NCBI GenBank assembly: GCA_003013855.2
Contig: ML058384.1
Span: 17,308,176 to 17,372,175 of the forward strand
Reading direction: 5' to 3'
DNA length: 64,000 nucleotides
Source of the DNA: Liriodendron chinense
Taxonomy: Eukaryota > Streptophyta > Magnoliopsida > Magnoliales > Magnoliaceae
The position numbers and the translations under genes were made by a program. The notes under the pieces were generated by a model, which made no database searches, was not told where the DNA came from, and saw only the letters and a list, made by a program, of their open reading frames with translations. This document shows positions 47,758 through 58,178 of the stretch, one piece after another; position 1 is the first letter of the stretch, and each line of letters begins with the position of its first letter.

Positions 47758-48223
47758 TCAATCATCCTGATACACAGGATCATTCAGAGTGATGGACATG
47801 TCCTCTGAATCAAATTTCTCAACAAATGGTTTAAGGCATTGTCCATTTACTTTAAAATAGTTACCATTTGCGGCATTCTCTATCTCGACAGCCCCATGAG
47901 GAAAACCTTCTTTAACAATATATGGGCCGATCCATCGAGATCGCAATTTTCCCGAAAAAAGATGAGGTCGAGAATTGTACAAGAGCACTTTTTGACCTTC
48001 CGGGAAAGATTTCCTGAAGATGTGCTTGTCATGGAATACTTTCATCCTACTCTTGTAAATCCTAGAGTTCTCATAAGCATTGTTCCGGACCTCATCAAGC
48101 TCATTAAGTTGGAGTTTGCGAAGTGATCTAGTCTTGTCAATGTCAAAATTCAATGCCCGAATTGCCCAATAGGCTTTGTGTTCAATCTCCATAGGTAAGT
48201 GACAAGCTTTCCCACAGACAAGT
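47758..48223 (-). pseudogene. pol: Athila integrase C-terminal part (element E)
   Basis: A continuous reading of about 155 codons ends DPVYQDD at 47758. It includes GKACHLPMEIEHKAYWAIR, LQLNELDEVRNNAYENSR, FHDKHIFRKSFPEGQKVLL and SGKLRSRWIGPYIVK, the GPY/F-type C-terminal domain that follows the integrase core. It has no stop inside, so it is younger or better kept than the matching parts of B and C. Upstream coding sequence is cut at 48223 by element G. Confidence 0.85.
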
Positions 48224-48283
48224 TGTGGACCCTCGCCGATTTCCCCCGCGCTCCCACACGACGTCGTTCTCCCTTTCCTTTCG

Positions 48284-48304
48284 GAAGAAGAAGAAGAAGA
48301 AGAG
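48284..48304. repeat. (GAA)n microsatellite
   Basis: About seven GAA units in the terminal region of element G. Confidence 0.9.
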
Positions 48305-48401
48305 ATGTGTGAGTGCGAAATCGCCGTTTGTGCCACTGGCTTGCCTCGTTCTCGAGGGCTTTGTTTGGTTGTCGTGTTAAGCTGGATATGTTTAAATGAG
48401 T

Positions 48402-48424
48402 TTATATAAGACCAGAGTCGCCAC
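48402..48424 (+). promoter_or_regulatory. TATA box followed by GAGTCGCCAC motif
   Basis: TTATATAAG is followed by ACCAGAGTCGCCAC. GAGTCGCCAC is a motif I associate with LTRs of Ogre-like elements. Its first nine bases equal the 3' end of plant tRNA-Arg including CCA. It may be an LTR core promoter on the plus strand. Confidence 0.4.
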
Positions 48425-48681
48425 TAGCCAGTTACTTCGAATCTACAGTCGGCTAGACCCCGTAGAAACGTTAGAGAAGGGAATCCGAAGATTCCTTCCT
48501 CTAAAATGACTCCTGTTGATCTGCGGTCAGAGATTCAAGGTAAGGGATCACGGTTACAGGGTGGGAAGAGGTTAAGCACCCCACACACTGCCCGTACCGA
48601 AGTACGGTCTCTACTTCACAGAATCGATCGGATACTTGAAAGTCTAGTTTAATCCTCGTATATTCTCATGAATGACATGAT

Positions 48682-49108
48682 GCATGAATGCGGGTCTGAA
48701 CAGTAAGAGTTTCTGATGGGCAGGTTCCAACAACGGGCAAGCCCAGAGCGTACGCTCGAACTGTCAGGTGCTTAATGTAAGACGTATGCAGTGTGCTTGA
48801 GTAATCAAGGTGCTTTTAGTGAAGCATGAATGCAGGTCTGAACAGTAAGAGTTTCTGATGGGCAGGTTCCAACAACGGGCAAGCCCAGAGCGTACGCTCG
48901 AACTGTTAGGTGCTTAATGTAAGACGTATGCAGTGTGCTTGAGTAATCAAGGTGCTTTTAGTGAAGCATGAATACAGGTCTGAACAGTAAGAGTTTCTGA
49001 TGGGCAGGTTCCAACAACGGGCAAGCCCAGAGCATACGCTCGAACTGACAGGTGCTTAATATAAAGACATATGCATGTGTGTTTGAGTAATCAAGGTGCT
49101 TATAGTGA
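48682..49108 (+). repeat. Three tandem 142-bp repeats
   Basis: Units start at 48682, 48824 and 48966 with GCATGAAT and are nearly identical (for example the shared AACAACGGGCAAGCCCAGAG). Open readings through them are accidental. Confidence 0.95.
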
Positions 49109-49528
49109 AGCAGGGGGGTTGGGAGAAAAGTAAATGTTGCACTTATGCTAGATGCAAATGAGATGATGCTGGAAAAAGAATAGCTAGATGGACGGAAGTG
49201 TCGCAAGGATTGGCTTCGAGTGGCTGGATTAGGACTTAGATGGCTTGAGAGGCTTGGACCAGTGGTCAGGCTGGGCTGGACCAGGGTTAGACTCTCCTCA
49301 CTCGGGCTCTCCTTGGTGGGAAAATGGGCTAAGGGCACTCGAAAGGATGGACTCTCTCTGGACTCGAAGAGCTTCGAATTTTTTTTTTAAATGAGAAGGG
49401 GAGGGGGGTATTTATAGCAGCGAGGAGTGGCAGAACCCGTAATTTTGTCCGGGCGGCCTGCCATGGGCCGCCCGTACGGCCGCTCCTCGGTTTCCAGCGA
49501 GTACGGCCGTTCCCTCGGGGCTGCTGTT

Positions 49529-49675
49529 GGACTCGCTGGTCGACTCAGTGAGTTGACTCAGCGGGTCGACTCGGTGGTTTGACTCGACGGGTTGACTCGG
49601 TGTTTTGACTCGACGGGTTGACTCGACGGGTTGACTCAGCGGGTTAACTCAGCGAGTTGACTCAGCGAGTTTGAC
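49529..49675 (+). repeat. 13-bp minisatellite, about 11 copies
   Basis: The unit is GACTCAGCGGGTT with variants. Consecutive units create TTGACTC (W-box-like core TTGAC) and TGACTCA (GCN4-like) sites. Confidence 0.9.
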
Positions 49676-51334
49676 TTTTTTGGGATTTTTTGACTGGCCT
49701 TTTTTATGGGGGGGTTTTTCAGGGTGGTCTTTAGGACTGGGTTGACTGGGTTCAGGCTTGAACTGGGCTATGGAATGGGGCTTACAAGGGTGAGTTTGGC
49801 TGAGTTTGGACTTGGGATTTGGGGGTATGGTCCTCCGTTCAACCAGCTATCTCTACCAACAGTGTAGCCGAAGGTGGGGTGTCTACAGATGCCCCTCTTT
49901 GGCAGAGGTTGCGTGCAACCGAATGCCAAAGCGAGTGGACACCCCACTTCTGACCCGGTCATTCATAGATCATGGTCTGAAATCTTTGCTTGCTTTTGCA
50001 TCTGTGCCAGTTGATCGTTTGGAGATCGCTCACTTGCACATACCGCGAGAGTTTAGAGAAAACGTTGCGATTGTCCCTGCAGTTTGCTGCAACCTGGGTA
50101 CCCAATCGCAACCCTTCCATTCCCGATCGGTACTAACATCGAAAAGGTACAGCAGAGCCTCTGCGTCGACAGTCTTACGAGGTTACTGACCCTGTGATTG
50201 ATTGTATGTTTGATGTTTTCCCAGATCACTCCAGGAGTACTTGTTTCGCTTGACTGTCAAAGTGGTTAGACGCCCTGCGTCCGATAGTCTTACGGGATTC
50301 TACTACGCCGACTTGGACTCAGTCAAGGTACTTCAGGCATCCACGCCTAGGTATGTGTGGGTGAACTGTTTCCACCCAATCTGCTGATTTTGATACTTGG
50401 GTTACAATTCATCGTTTCCACCTGTTCAAATGGTTTCTGTGACCGAGCCTTTTGGCTTTCATCTTTTTGTATCTTGGCATGTGGTACGACCGCACTGACA
50501 CTGGAGTTCAGTTCGACCGCACTTTGAGTGCATTGGATCTGATGGTCTCCGGGGAAGCCGCGAGACATCGGATCTTATTTGATTTTTGCGTTGGCTCCTA
50601 CCCAGAGATATGGAAGATCTCCTGGTGTTTTGGAGGCAGAACGCTCTACTGAGAAAATATTTTTGGATTTTTGAAAAGACACCCACTCTGGGGAGTGATA
50701 CTCCGTGGGGTTTTTATTTGCAAATAGAAATATTATTTTGTCTTTTTGAAATAGGAACCTGGTTTGCACGTGCCTCCACTAGGGATGCCTGTGGGGTCTT
50801 TGGCTAACCGGCTCTTATTTTGAAAGCAGGTAAACATGATGATTGATGCGATGGATGCTGATGCATGGAGATGCATGATGAATGCTTGGCTTGGCTCATT
50901 CTCTTCTCGTTTGATGATTTTGCTTTTGCTGGAGATGCAGAGAATTTTGAGCTTATTGCTTACAGGGTTGTACTCCCTTGGGGATTTTTCTTTTTGATAC
51001 GGAGGTTTGGACAGCGGGTTGGTCAAGATCCCGACCCGTGGTCGATCAGGTCCATCGTCCCAAGATGCTGTTTCTTTGCTAATGAGAATGTACGAGGATA
51101 TCATTCGACTTCAAGATGTTCTTCTGGGCATACATGTGATTGAGATGGTGTTTGGTTGCCCGTTTTGGTCAAGATTCCAATTTGCGGGCGATTGGATCCG
51201 TCATCCCATACTGTGAAGTGAGCGGAGTTCAAGACTCCTGAATTGTAGTGCTGGGGATGCTAATTTTTGTGATTTTTTTTTGTAGATATGTGGTCCGAAT
51301 CTTTACCTGAGCGATCAGGATAGAGATTGGTTAT

Positions 51335-51512
51335 TGAAAACACAGGAAATATTTTTGTATTTTTGAGGATATTTTCTTTGAAAGCAAGAGAAATATTTTT
51401 GTGATTTTTGACAATATTTTGATTGAAAGCAAGGGAAATATTTTTGTGGTTTTTGACAATATTCTGATTGAAAGCAAGGGAAATATTTTTGTGATTTTTG
51501 AAGAGATGATTT
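51335..51512 (+). repeat. Tandem 45-bp A/T-rich repeats, about four copies
   Basis: The unit includes GAAAGCAAGGGAAATATTTT and TGTGATTTTTGA. Clear starts lie at 51380, 51425 and 51470. Confidence 0.85.
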
Positions 51513-52080
51513 TGCAATGTTTTTGTATTTTGTGATTTTTCTAAAATGCAGGGAAAAGATATGGAATTTCCATCCACTTCCAGCTTCTACTGCTGGTAAG
51601 GCACCCGATCCATTTTACGTCAGCGAGCAAGACGAGTCTCACACAGTTAAGTGCCGTAGTTTTACATCTTCGGATGAGGGGATTTTGAGGGTTTTCAGTC
51701 AACACACCCACAAAGTTGCCTGTTCCTCATGTGCAATGCACATAGACCACGTATCGTCCGACGGACTCCTTCGGCCACAAAATGAGCCACATCCTCACAT
51801 TTCCCTTAGTCACTCCAGTTTGGGGTCTTACGTTGCTCACAATTCCGTGAGGGTGAGCTTCACCTCCCAACAGCCTTAATCCCCTTCATGAGTTCTAGGA
51901 ACAGGGAACATCCGTCAGCTTCAACAGCGACTTCCAACTCAAGGTTGTCTATCACGGTGCGTTCAACACGAACAGGATTGCGGAGTTCTGCCCGCCACAG
52001 CCCTTACCTGTTTAAGAGATTCCAGACACCCGTACGATCAAGTGTCAGCCATGCCTGGAACAGGTTAGGAAAGAAAGCCC

Positions 52081-53150
52081 CCGAGAAGTTAATCCCAGTG
52101 TAGTTTACGGTCTTCGAACCGCTGGGGATAAATTGGTGCATCAAAACTGGTGATGAAAACTTTTTTGTTTTATATTGTATATATTTTTTTGTTTTGAAAA
52201 AGTTCCAGACTTCAACTCGAGTAATCGAGATTGACACTGGTTTTTATGGAAAGCTTTAAAATATTTTTGGTATTTTTGAGATGATCCGGGTTATCGAACC
52301 ATGATCCCAACGGTCGAGGCCGATGCCGGTTTTTAGTTGAAAGCGAGAAAGGTCCGCCGAGAAATTAATCCCAGTGTAGTTTAAGGTCTTCGGACCATGA
52401 AACTGTACAAAGAGGGACAAACATTTTTTTTGTTTTTTAAAAAATGTCCGGTGTCAGCGGATGGACAATCCAGACTGATGCCGGTTTTTATTGAAAATCT
52501 CTCGGGATGTCGATCCCGACGTAGTTTAAGGTCTTCGGACCAAAACTTTAAAATCGGGGCTGGTAATATATTTTTATGATTTTTGAAAATGTCCGGAGTC
52601 ATTGATCTTGATGTGAGCAAACAAGACCGACGCCGGCTTTTATTGAAAATCTCTCGGGATGTTGATCCCGACGTAGTTTAAGGTCTTCGGACCCAAAACA
52701 TGTACAAGAGGGGGCGAACACATTTTTTGTTTTTCGAAATGATCCAGATCATCAGATCTTGGCCTGAAAGGCTGGGATCGATGCTGGTTTTTATTAAAAA
52801 TCTCTCGGGACGTTGATCCCGACGTAGTTTAAGGTCTTCGGACCCAAAACTTTAAAAGAGGAAAGACATTTTTTTGTTTTCTTTTTTTGGAAAAAATTCT
52901 GGGTCATCGATTCTGATTTCGATGGTCGAGATCGATACCCATTTTTATTAAAAATCCCTCGGGATCTTGATCCCGACGTAGTTTAAGGTCTTCGGACCAG
53001 AAACTGTACAAGTGATGTATATATTTTTTGGTTTTCTGAAAATGTCCGGAGCCACCAGATCTTGAAGAAGACTGATGCCGGTTTTATTGACAATCCCTCG
53101 GGATCTTGATCCCGACGTAGTTTAAGGTCTTCGGACCAGAAACTGTATAC
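52081..53150 (+). repeat. Seven degenerate 140-155-bp repeats with a conserved core
   Basis: The core GTAGTTTAAGGTCTTCGGAC, preceded by CTCGGGAT-n-GATCCCGAC, recurs near 52090, 52361, 52501, 52653, 52803, 52958 and 53097. CGGGAT and ATCCCG within the core are inverted and can form a short hairpin. No coding sense. Confidence 0.9.
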
Positions 53151-53577
53151 AGAAGAGCAGCAATCCAGGTTGGAGATTACAGGAATTCTTTTTGGAATGG
53201 TTCGGATCATCAGGTCGTCGCCTTTGGATGGTTGAGATCATTGTTTGACCAAGTCAAATTTTCCTTTCTTTTTCTTGGAAATTCCATGGAACTTTTCCAC
53301 ATCATCCACCCAATTTCTCACCCATTTCTCATGAGATGAGATTTTGGTGAGATTTCCTCTTTTTTTCTCACCATTCTCTTCCATCACTTCATTCTTACAT
53401 GGAGGTACAAGATTCACTTGCAACCACCCTTCCCAAGGAGGAGTTCTTCCCAAGGAGAGGGAGAGGGAGGTCGTTTCAAGTAGGTGGAGGCTAGGACGGC
53501 CTCCCATGGGCCGCCCGACCGGTCTGTGCCTCCTGGTCTCTTCAGGGGGCTGGGTAAAAGGGTACCCTCCCCTTTTC

Positions 53578-53584
53578 TATATAA
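53578..53584 (+). promoter_or_regulatory. Candidate promoter for the PMD module
   Basis: TATATAA in the context CCCCTTTTCTATATAACATG, followed about 35 bp downstream by a CT-rich leader typical of plant transcription starts. It is the nearest good TATA box upstream of the gene at 55692. Confidence 0.4.
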
Positions 53585-53599
53585 CATGGGGCACCCTCC

Positions 53600-55691
53600 C
53601 CCCCTCAAACGTGCAATCTCTCTCTTCTTTCTCTCACACTCTTCTTTTTTCAAGTTTCCTCTCTCTTCTTTGGTGATCTTTTGCTCTTTTCAAGTGGTGG
53701 GCCTTAGAGAAATCTTGGGACAGCAAGGTGGTCCTTCTTTGGTGAGTAGTAAAGGTATGGACCACTTCCTTTCTCTTTCTTGTCCTTTTCCATCTTCATT
53801 GTCTCTTCTCATGATCCTTTTTCTTTTTCATGTAGCTATTCAAAGAAGGTGTGAAGGTGGGCCCAAGCATTCTTGGTCTTTTTCTAGATCTCAAGTCTCT
53901 TCCAAAGGTGGTGCATGGAGAAGGACATTGCAAGCTCTCCACTTCATCATTTTTTCCTTTTTCACACTCCCTCCATGTGCATGTAAGGAGTAATTTTGCC
54001 ATGTCATCAAGTGTGCATGGCAAAATACTCTATCTTTTTCATGGGAGTTGGGCCTCTTTTCATGTGTATCAAATGGGCTCAAAGTGAAGTCATGGCCCTT
54101 GATGTATTTGATGGGCCCAATGCTTCATTTTGAGCTCCCTCATGCTTTCTTGCCTTTGTCATTTTTCCTTTGGAACTATCCTTCTTTTCCATCTTTTTCA
54201 AGGTTTGGGCCCATGGGCATGGTAGGGCCCATCTCAAGTTTTGGGCTCATGGGGCTCACTTTGGGTGACCCCATCTTTCTTCACATGTGTATGGATCAAG
54301 GTGGCTAGCCCATTTTTCATTTTGGATCTCAAGTGGGCTAGTTTTCCTAGTTGGGCCTTTATGGACAAGTGGCCCAACTCTTCCATCATTTCTTGATTAT
54401 GATGTACATCCTTGTACAAAGTGTGGTGGGTTCCTTAGAATTTTTTCATATGGATGGGCTTTTGGGCCTTCATTGAAACTTGGGCACTTCTTTGAACCAT
54501 GTGTGCCCCACTACACTTTGTTCATGTAGGATTTTTCTTTTCATGCTTTCTCTCTTGATGGATGGAGGACTTGAGTTACTTGACCATCTACAAGTCTCAT
54601 GAGTGAGTTGTTCCCACAATCTCACTAGGTTCAAATGGTTTTCCTTGTGGTAGGAATGTGGTTCTCAAGAGTTTCCCTTAGATGTTATCAACCTCAAATG
54701 GATGATTCTCAAGTGAGCTATCCATACAACCATGGGTCCTTGATCTTTTCTTTGGGGACTTGGTGGGTCATCCACCATCATTCTCAAGTATGAGTGGTTT
54801 TTCTTTCCATTTGTGGGAAAGAATGATACCCATAGGTTGCCCATTTTTGTCCCATGCCTTGGGACATTTTGGATTTTGATATTCAAGTGGGCTATGTGTA
54901 ACATTCTTATCCATTTTCATGATGGTTGGGTGACTCATCAAGCCATGCTCTTTTGTGCTCAAATGGTCTCCCTTTTTGGTGAACAAGTTGGTGCACATAA
55001 GTGGCCCAAACTTGCCTTTTCATGGGCATTTTCGACTTTGATTCTTCATGTGGGCTATGTGCATCAACTTTCTATTCTTAGCTTCTTTGATTCATATGTT
55101 TGTGGGTAGACCTCCTTGTTGTATTCTCATGGTCAAAACTTTCATCAAGATGAGGCACATAAGGTTGCCCATGGTTAACCCATGAATGGGTTCTCATATT
55201 CTCCAAAGTGGGCTATGTGTTCTCTTTAATCTATTGAGATGAGGCATTTGGGTTGCTCTTGGGGACCCGTTTCCTTTCTATTCCCCACTTGTCCATGCAT
55301 ATGTGTAAAAAGATGGAGACATCCTAAGTGAGAATCATGACCTTGGCATAAAAGTGAGTCAATCCTTGGCCACATGTGGACTTTGAAGAGGAACTTCTCA
55401 TGTGAAGTAGGACTCTCATCCTTAGTTGATCTCATGGCACTTGAGTGCATTTGTTGTCCAAAATGTGTCCTTGGATGATAGACTTTTCTTACCTAAGGCA
55501 TGTCATGCCACCTTCTTTAAGGTGGGCCTTACTTTTTCCAATGGGCCCAACACATATCCTAAGTGACACATGGAGTTGGACTTTAGATTTTGCATTTGAA
55601 TGTGAGTCCAATCCCATGGGTTTCTTGGATGAGAATTTGGATTTTAATGGGTAAAGGATAGGGACTTACCTTGCCAAGCTTGTAGGATTCC
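53600..55691 (+). other. Long leader or spacer before the PMD genes
   Basis: No convincing coding sequence. It is rich in short recurring phrases such as TGGGCCCA and CAAGTGGGCTA, which look like degenerated repeats. It may be an untranslated leader, possibly with introns I cannot define. Confidence 0.5.
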
Positions 55692-57186
55692 ATGGCGGAT
55701 GGTACTAGGGGCCACCAAGTGGTTGACGAGGATGATCCTGCTTTCATTGTCTGCCGGGGGGACCACATGTGTTCCCTAGCTATGGAGCATCAACCTCTTC
55801 CTGCGATCAAGGGTCGAGGTACCAGGGATCGCTGGGACAATTGGATGAAGGAGCCACAGCCCTTGCTTGAGCGAGTACTAGATGGTACTCCTTTTGCTGG
55901 CCTTCTCACCCTGCGCTTCCATAATAACGACGCTAACCGCATGATGCTTGCGGCTCTTTGTGAGAGGTGGTGGGATGAGACCCACACCTTTCAGCTCCCT
56001 TGTGGGGAGTGGGGAATAACCCCCTTGGATATTTACATGCAGATAGGCTTCCCTTTTCATGGGGCAATTGTCCCTCAAGTGAGCTCTCTAGCTCCCCTCT
56101 CTTCCACTGATTGGCTACGGCTTGTCGGTGACGTCCCTCCTGAGGGTGAATTCCAAGGCCATCAAGTGAAGATGCGATGGTTTTACAACAATTTTGCTTC
56201 CGTCGTCCCTACCACCGAGCGAGAGGCCCTCCACAAGGCGCGGGCCATGATCACTTATGCTTTTGGATCCTTTCTTTTTTGCCATGCGAATGAGAGAGTT
56301 GATCCTAAATTTCTTCGTTTAGTCGAGGATCTTCATCACCCCTATAATTGGAATGGGGCCATCCTGACCCGTCTCTTTCAAGGTCTGGACAAGACCTGTC
56401 GGCATAGCCGGTCCTTCACAGGCTTCTGGCCTGTCGTTGAGGTACCTCTTCTTTCATCCTCCTTGGAGCCGTTTGCCTCCTTTCTCTCTCTGATCATTAA
56501 ATGTACTTTCATCCAGACCTGCTTTTATGACCATTTTCCGCATCTTGCGCCGAGGATGCGAGATGACATTGAACCCGCTCAGTATCGCCACATGTACTGG
56601 CATCAGCAGAATCGTCAGCGGAACTCCCGAGTTCCCGGGGACAATTGGCGTGCTGATATAGACGGGCTGACAGTTGAGGATGTAAGTATCTTGCTTGTCT
56701 TTGTCCTTGTACTGTACTTGTAACTGATCGTGGTAACCTCTTCTGCTGCAGTTTGCCCGGATGCCGTACGCTAGTTTCCCTCTCTACTACACACCCCAGC
56801 GCGTGGAGGCATATGATGCTTCATGTCTCCGTATTATGCTTTCTGACGCTGAGTCCTTCCAATGGTACTTAGGAGAGAGATTGCTTCGGCAAGTCACTGG
56901 GGTAGCTCGGGTCCCCTGTTCTGCACCTCCTCCAGCTGCTCGGATGCCAGCTGATGAGAGAGTTGAGGCTCTGGTGGGCCAGCCTGGCTTCCGTTTCACG
57001 ATCCCGGATCGTGATTATGACGAGTGGTATCTGCTATTTGGCCAGGGGCCTTTGCTTCCTTCGCTTTACGTTCCAGGTGGCCGTCGCAGGTATGCTGGAG
57101 GTTCAGTGACTGCTCCTTTGATGGATCTTTATCGTCGGGAGCGGGACGCGAGGAGGGGCGATGATGATTATGTTGGTGACTTGTAG
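55692..57186 (+). CDS. PMD-family protein (transposon-encoded), three exons, 449 aa
   Basis: Exons 55692-56441, 56517-56681 and 56752-57186 join in phase 0 at both GT-AG introns (75 and 70 bp) and give an uninterrupted 449-residue reading. The first intron has no stop and a length divisible by three, so retention would add 25 residues. The plant mobile domain is clear: MLAALCERWWDETHTFQLP (about residues 80-98), CGEWGITPLDIYMQIGFP, RAMITYAFGSFLFCH, then the PHLAP and YDHFP region after intron 1. The C-terminus has YDEWYLLFGQG. Host relatives (MAIN, MAIL1) act in the nucleus with a PP7-type phosphatase in transcription and TE silencing; whether this protein does so is unknown. It lies 5' of a second PMD-like gene in the same orientation. 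No damage is seen, so it may be expressible. Confidence 0.8.
56442..56516 (+). other. Intron 1 of the first PMD gene
   Basis: GAG|GTACCT to ATCCAG|ACC, 75 bp, phase 0. It sits directly before the conserved aromatic YDHFP segment. Confidence 0.65.
56682..56751 (+). other. Intron 2 of the first PMD gene
   Basis: GAT|GTAAGTATC to CTGCTGCAG|TTT, 70 bp, phase 0, with consensus splice sites. Reading through it ends in a stop. Confidence 0.8.
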
Positions 57187-57875
57187 CTGGCTCTGCTTTA
57201 TATGGCCTTGTACTTTTGTTTTTGTCCCCTTTTGTATCAAGCCCTTTTGGATGAATATACAGGCTTTGATTTCTCCCAAATTCCTTGGTGATGTCTGGAT
57301 GCTTTGACTCTTGACTCATTCCTTCATGATTCGTGATTCCTCAACTGCATGGACAGTGACTTGAACGGTTTAGATCGCTTGTTTAGGCCCTGCGGGGCCC
57401 ACTTGATGATTGGATCTTGGATTCTAGCCCTTCTTTTGATGATTGGACTTTTGATCTTGCTGCTCCATGACTTGTGTAAGCTTTCCAATGGTTTGGATCT
57501 TGATGATTTGGCCCTTGAATGGTTCAGATTGATGGATTTGGCCCTGTGGGCCCACTTGAGACCTTAGCTTTACTTTGGGGCACTTCTTTTGATGATTTGT
57601 GAGGTTAGGAATGCTTCTCATGGTGTGGATGATGGCTTGAACGTCTCTGATCGCTTGATTTGGCTTTGTGGGCCCACTTGATGACTAGATCTTGGATTCT
57701 GGCCCTTCTTGTGATGATTAACCTTTGATCTTGTTGTTTCATGGCTCATGTAGGTTCTTCAATGGTTTGGATCATGATGATCTAGTCTTTGAATGGCTTG
57801 GATTGCTTGTGGCCCCCACTTGATCACCTTTCCTTCTCTTTGGCTTGATCAGCCCTATTCCGGTCACATTGCTTC
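57187..57875 (+). repeat. Intergenic spacer with a degenerate ~274-bp tandem duplication
   Basis: Phrases at 57359-57566 (for example GGGCCCACTTGATGA and ATGGTTTGGATC) recur in the same order at 57632-57830. I see no gene here. Confidence 0.65.
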
Positions 57876-58178
57876 ATGATTGGACCAGTGGGGCACCTTT
57901 TGTATGATCTTGATCATCTTCAGTCGAAATCGGGAGTGGACCGGAGCCTTGGGCGGCCCACGGAGCGCCATCTGCTGACGTGGACTGTCAGCCTCACCTA
58001 CCAAAAGCCCTGGAGCCAATCCCGCGGAGAGAGGGGATCTGCGTCCGTACGGGCGGCCCAGGGCAGGCCGCCCAGAGCTCGTCTCTTGAGCGGCCTGGGC
58101 TGGCTCGTGCTCGGACATTCTCTGGTCCCTGTTGCTGCTGTCCCCACCTGCTGTGTACGTTCAGGTTCGATTCCAACA

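Larger units (their letters stand above)
45217..48223 (-). mobile_element. Element E: Athila 3' part (integrase end, 3' UTR, LTR)
   Basis: LTR at 45217-46606, polypurine complement CCCCCCAACC at 46609-46618, 3' untranslated region, and the last part of integrase up to 48223, where element G begins. The upstream part is presumably on the far side of G. Confidence 0.85.

Noticed and set aside
48414..48424. GAGTCGCCAC as a minus-strand primer-binding site
   Set aside because: Only about nine bases fit tRNA-Arg; the rest of an 18-base site is absent and it lies some 190 bp from the element end.
48682..49108. The 142-bp repeats or the four hairpins at 61256-61470 as a CRISPR array
   Set aside because: Plant DNA, no cas genes, spacers not of regular length; the hairpins are joined by 25-50-bp related sequence.
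49806..51879. Several 60-130-codon open readings in the left part of element G
   Set aside because: They overlap on both strands, cross tandem repeats and show no protein motif.
55692..57186. The PMD gene as an ordinary host gene
   Set aside because: Not excluded, but its place within repeats, next to a second PMD-like gene and an Ogre-type pol, makes a transposon gene more likely.
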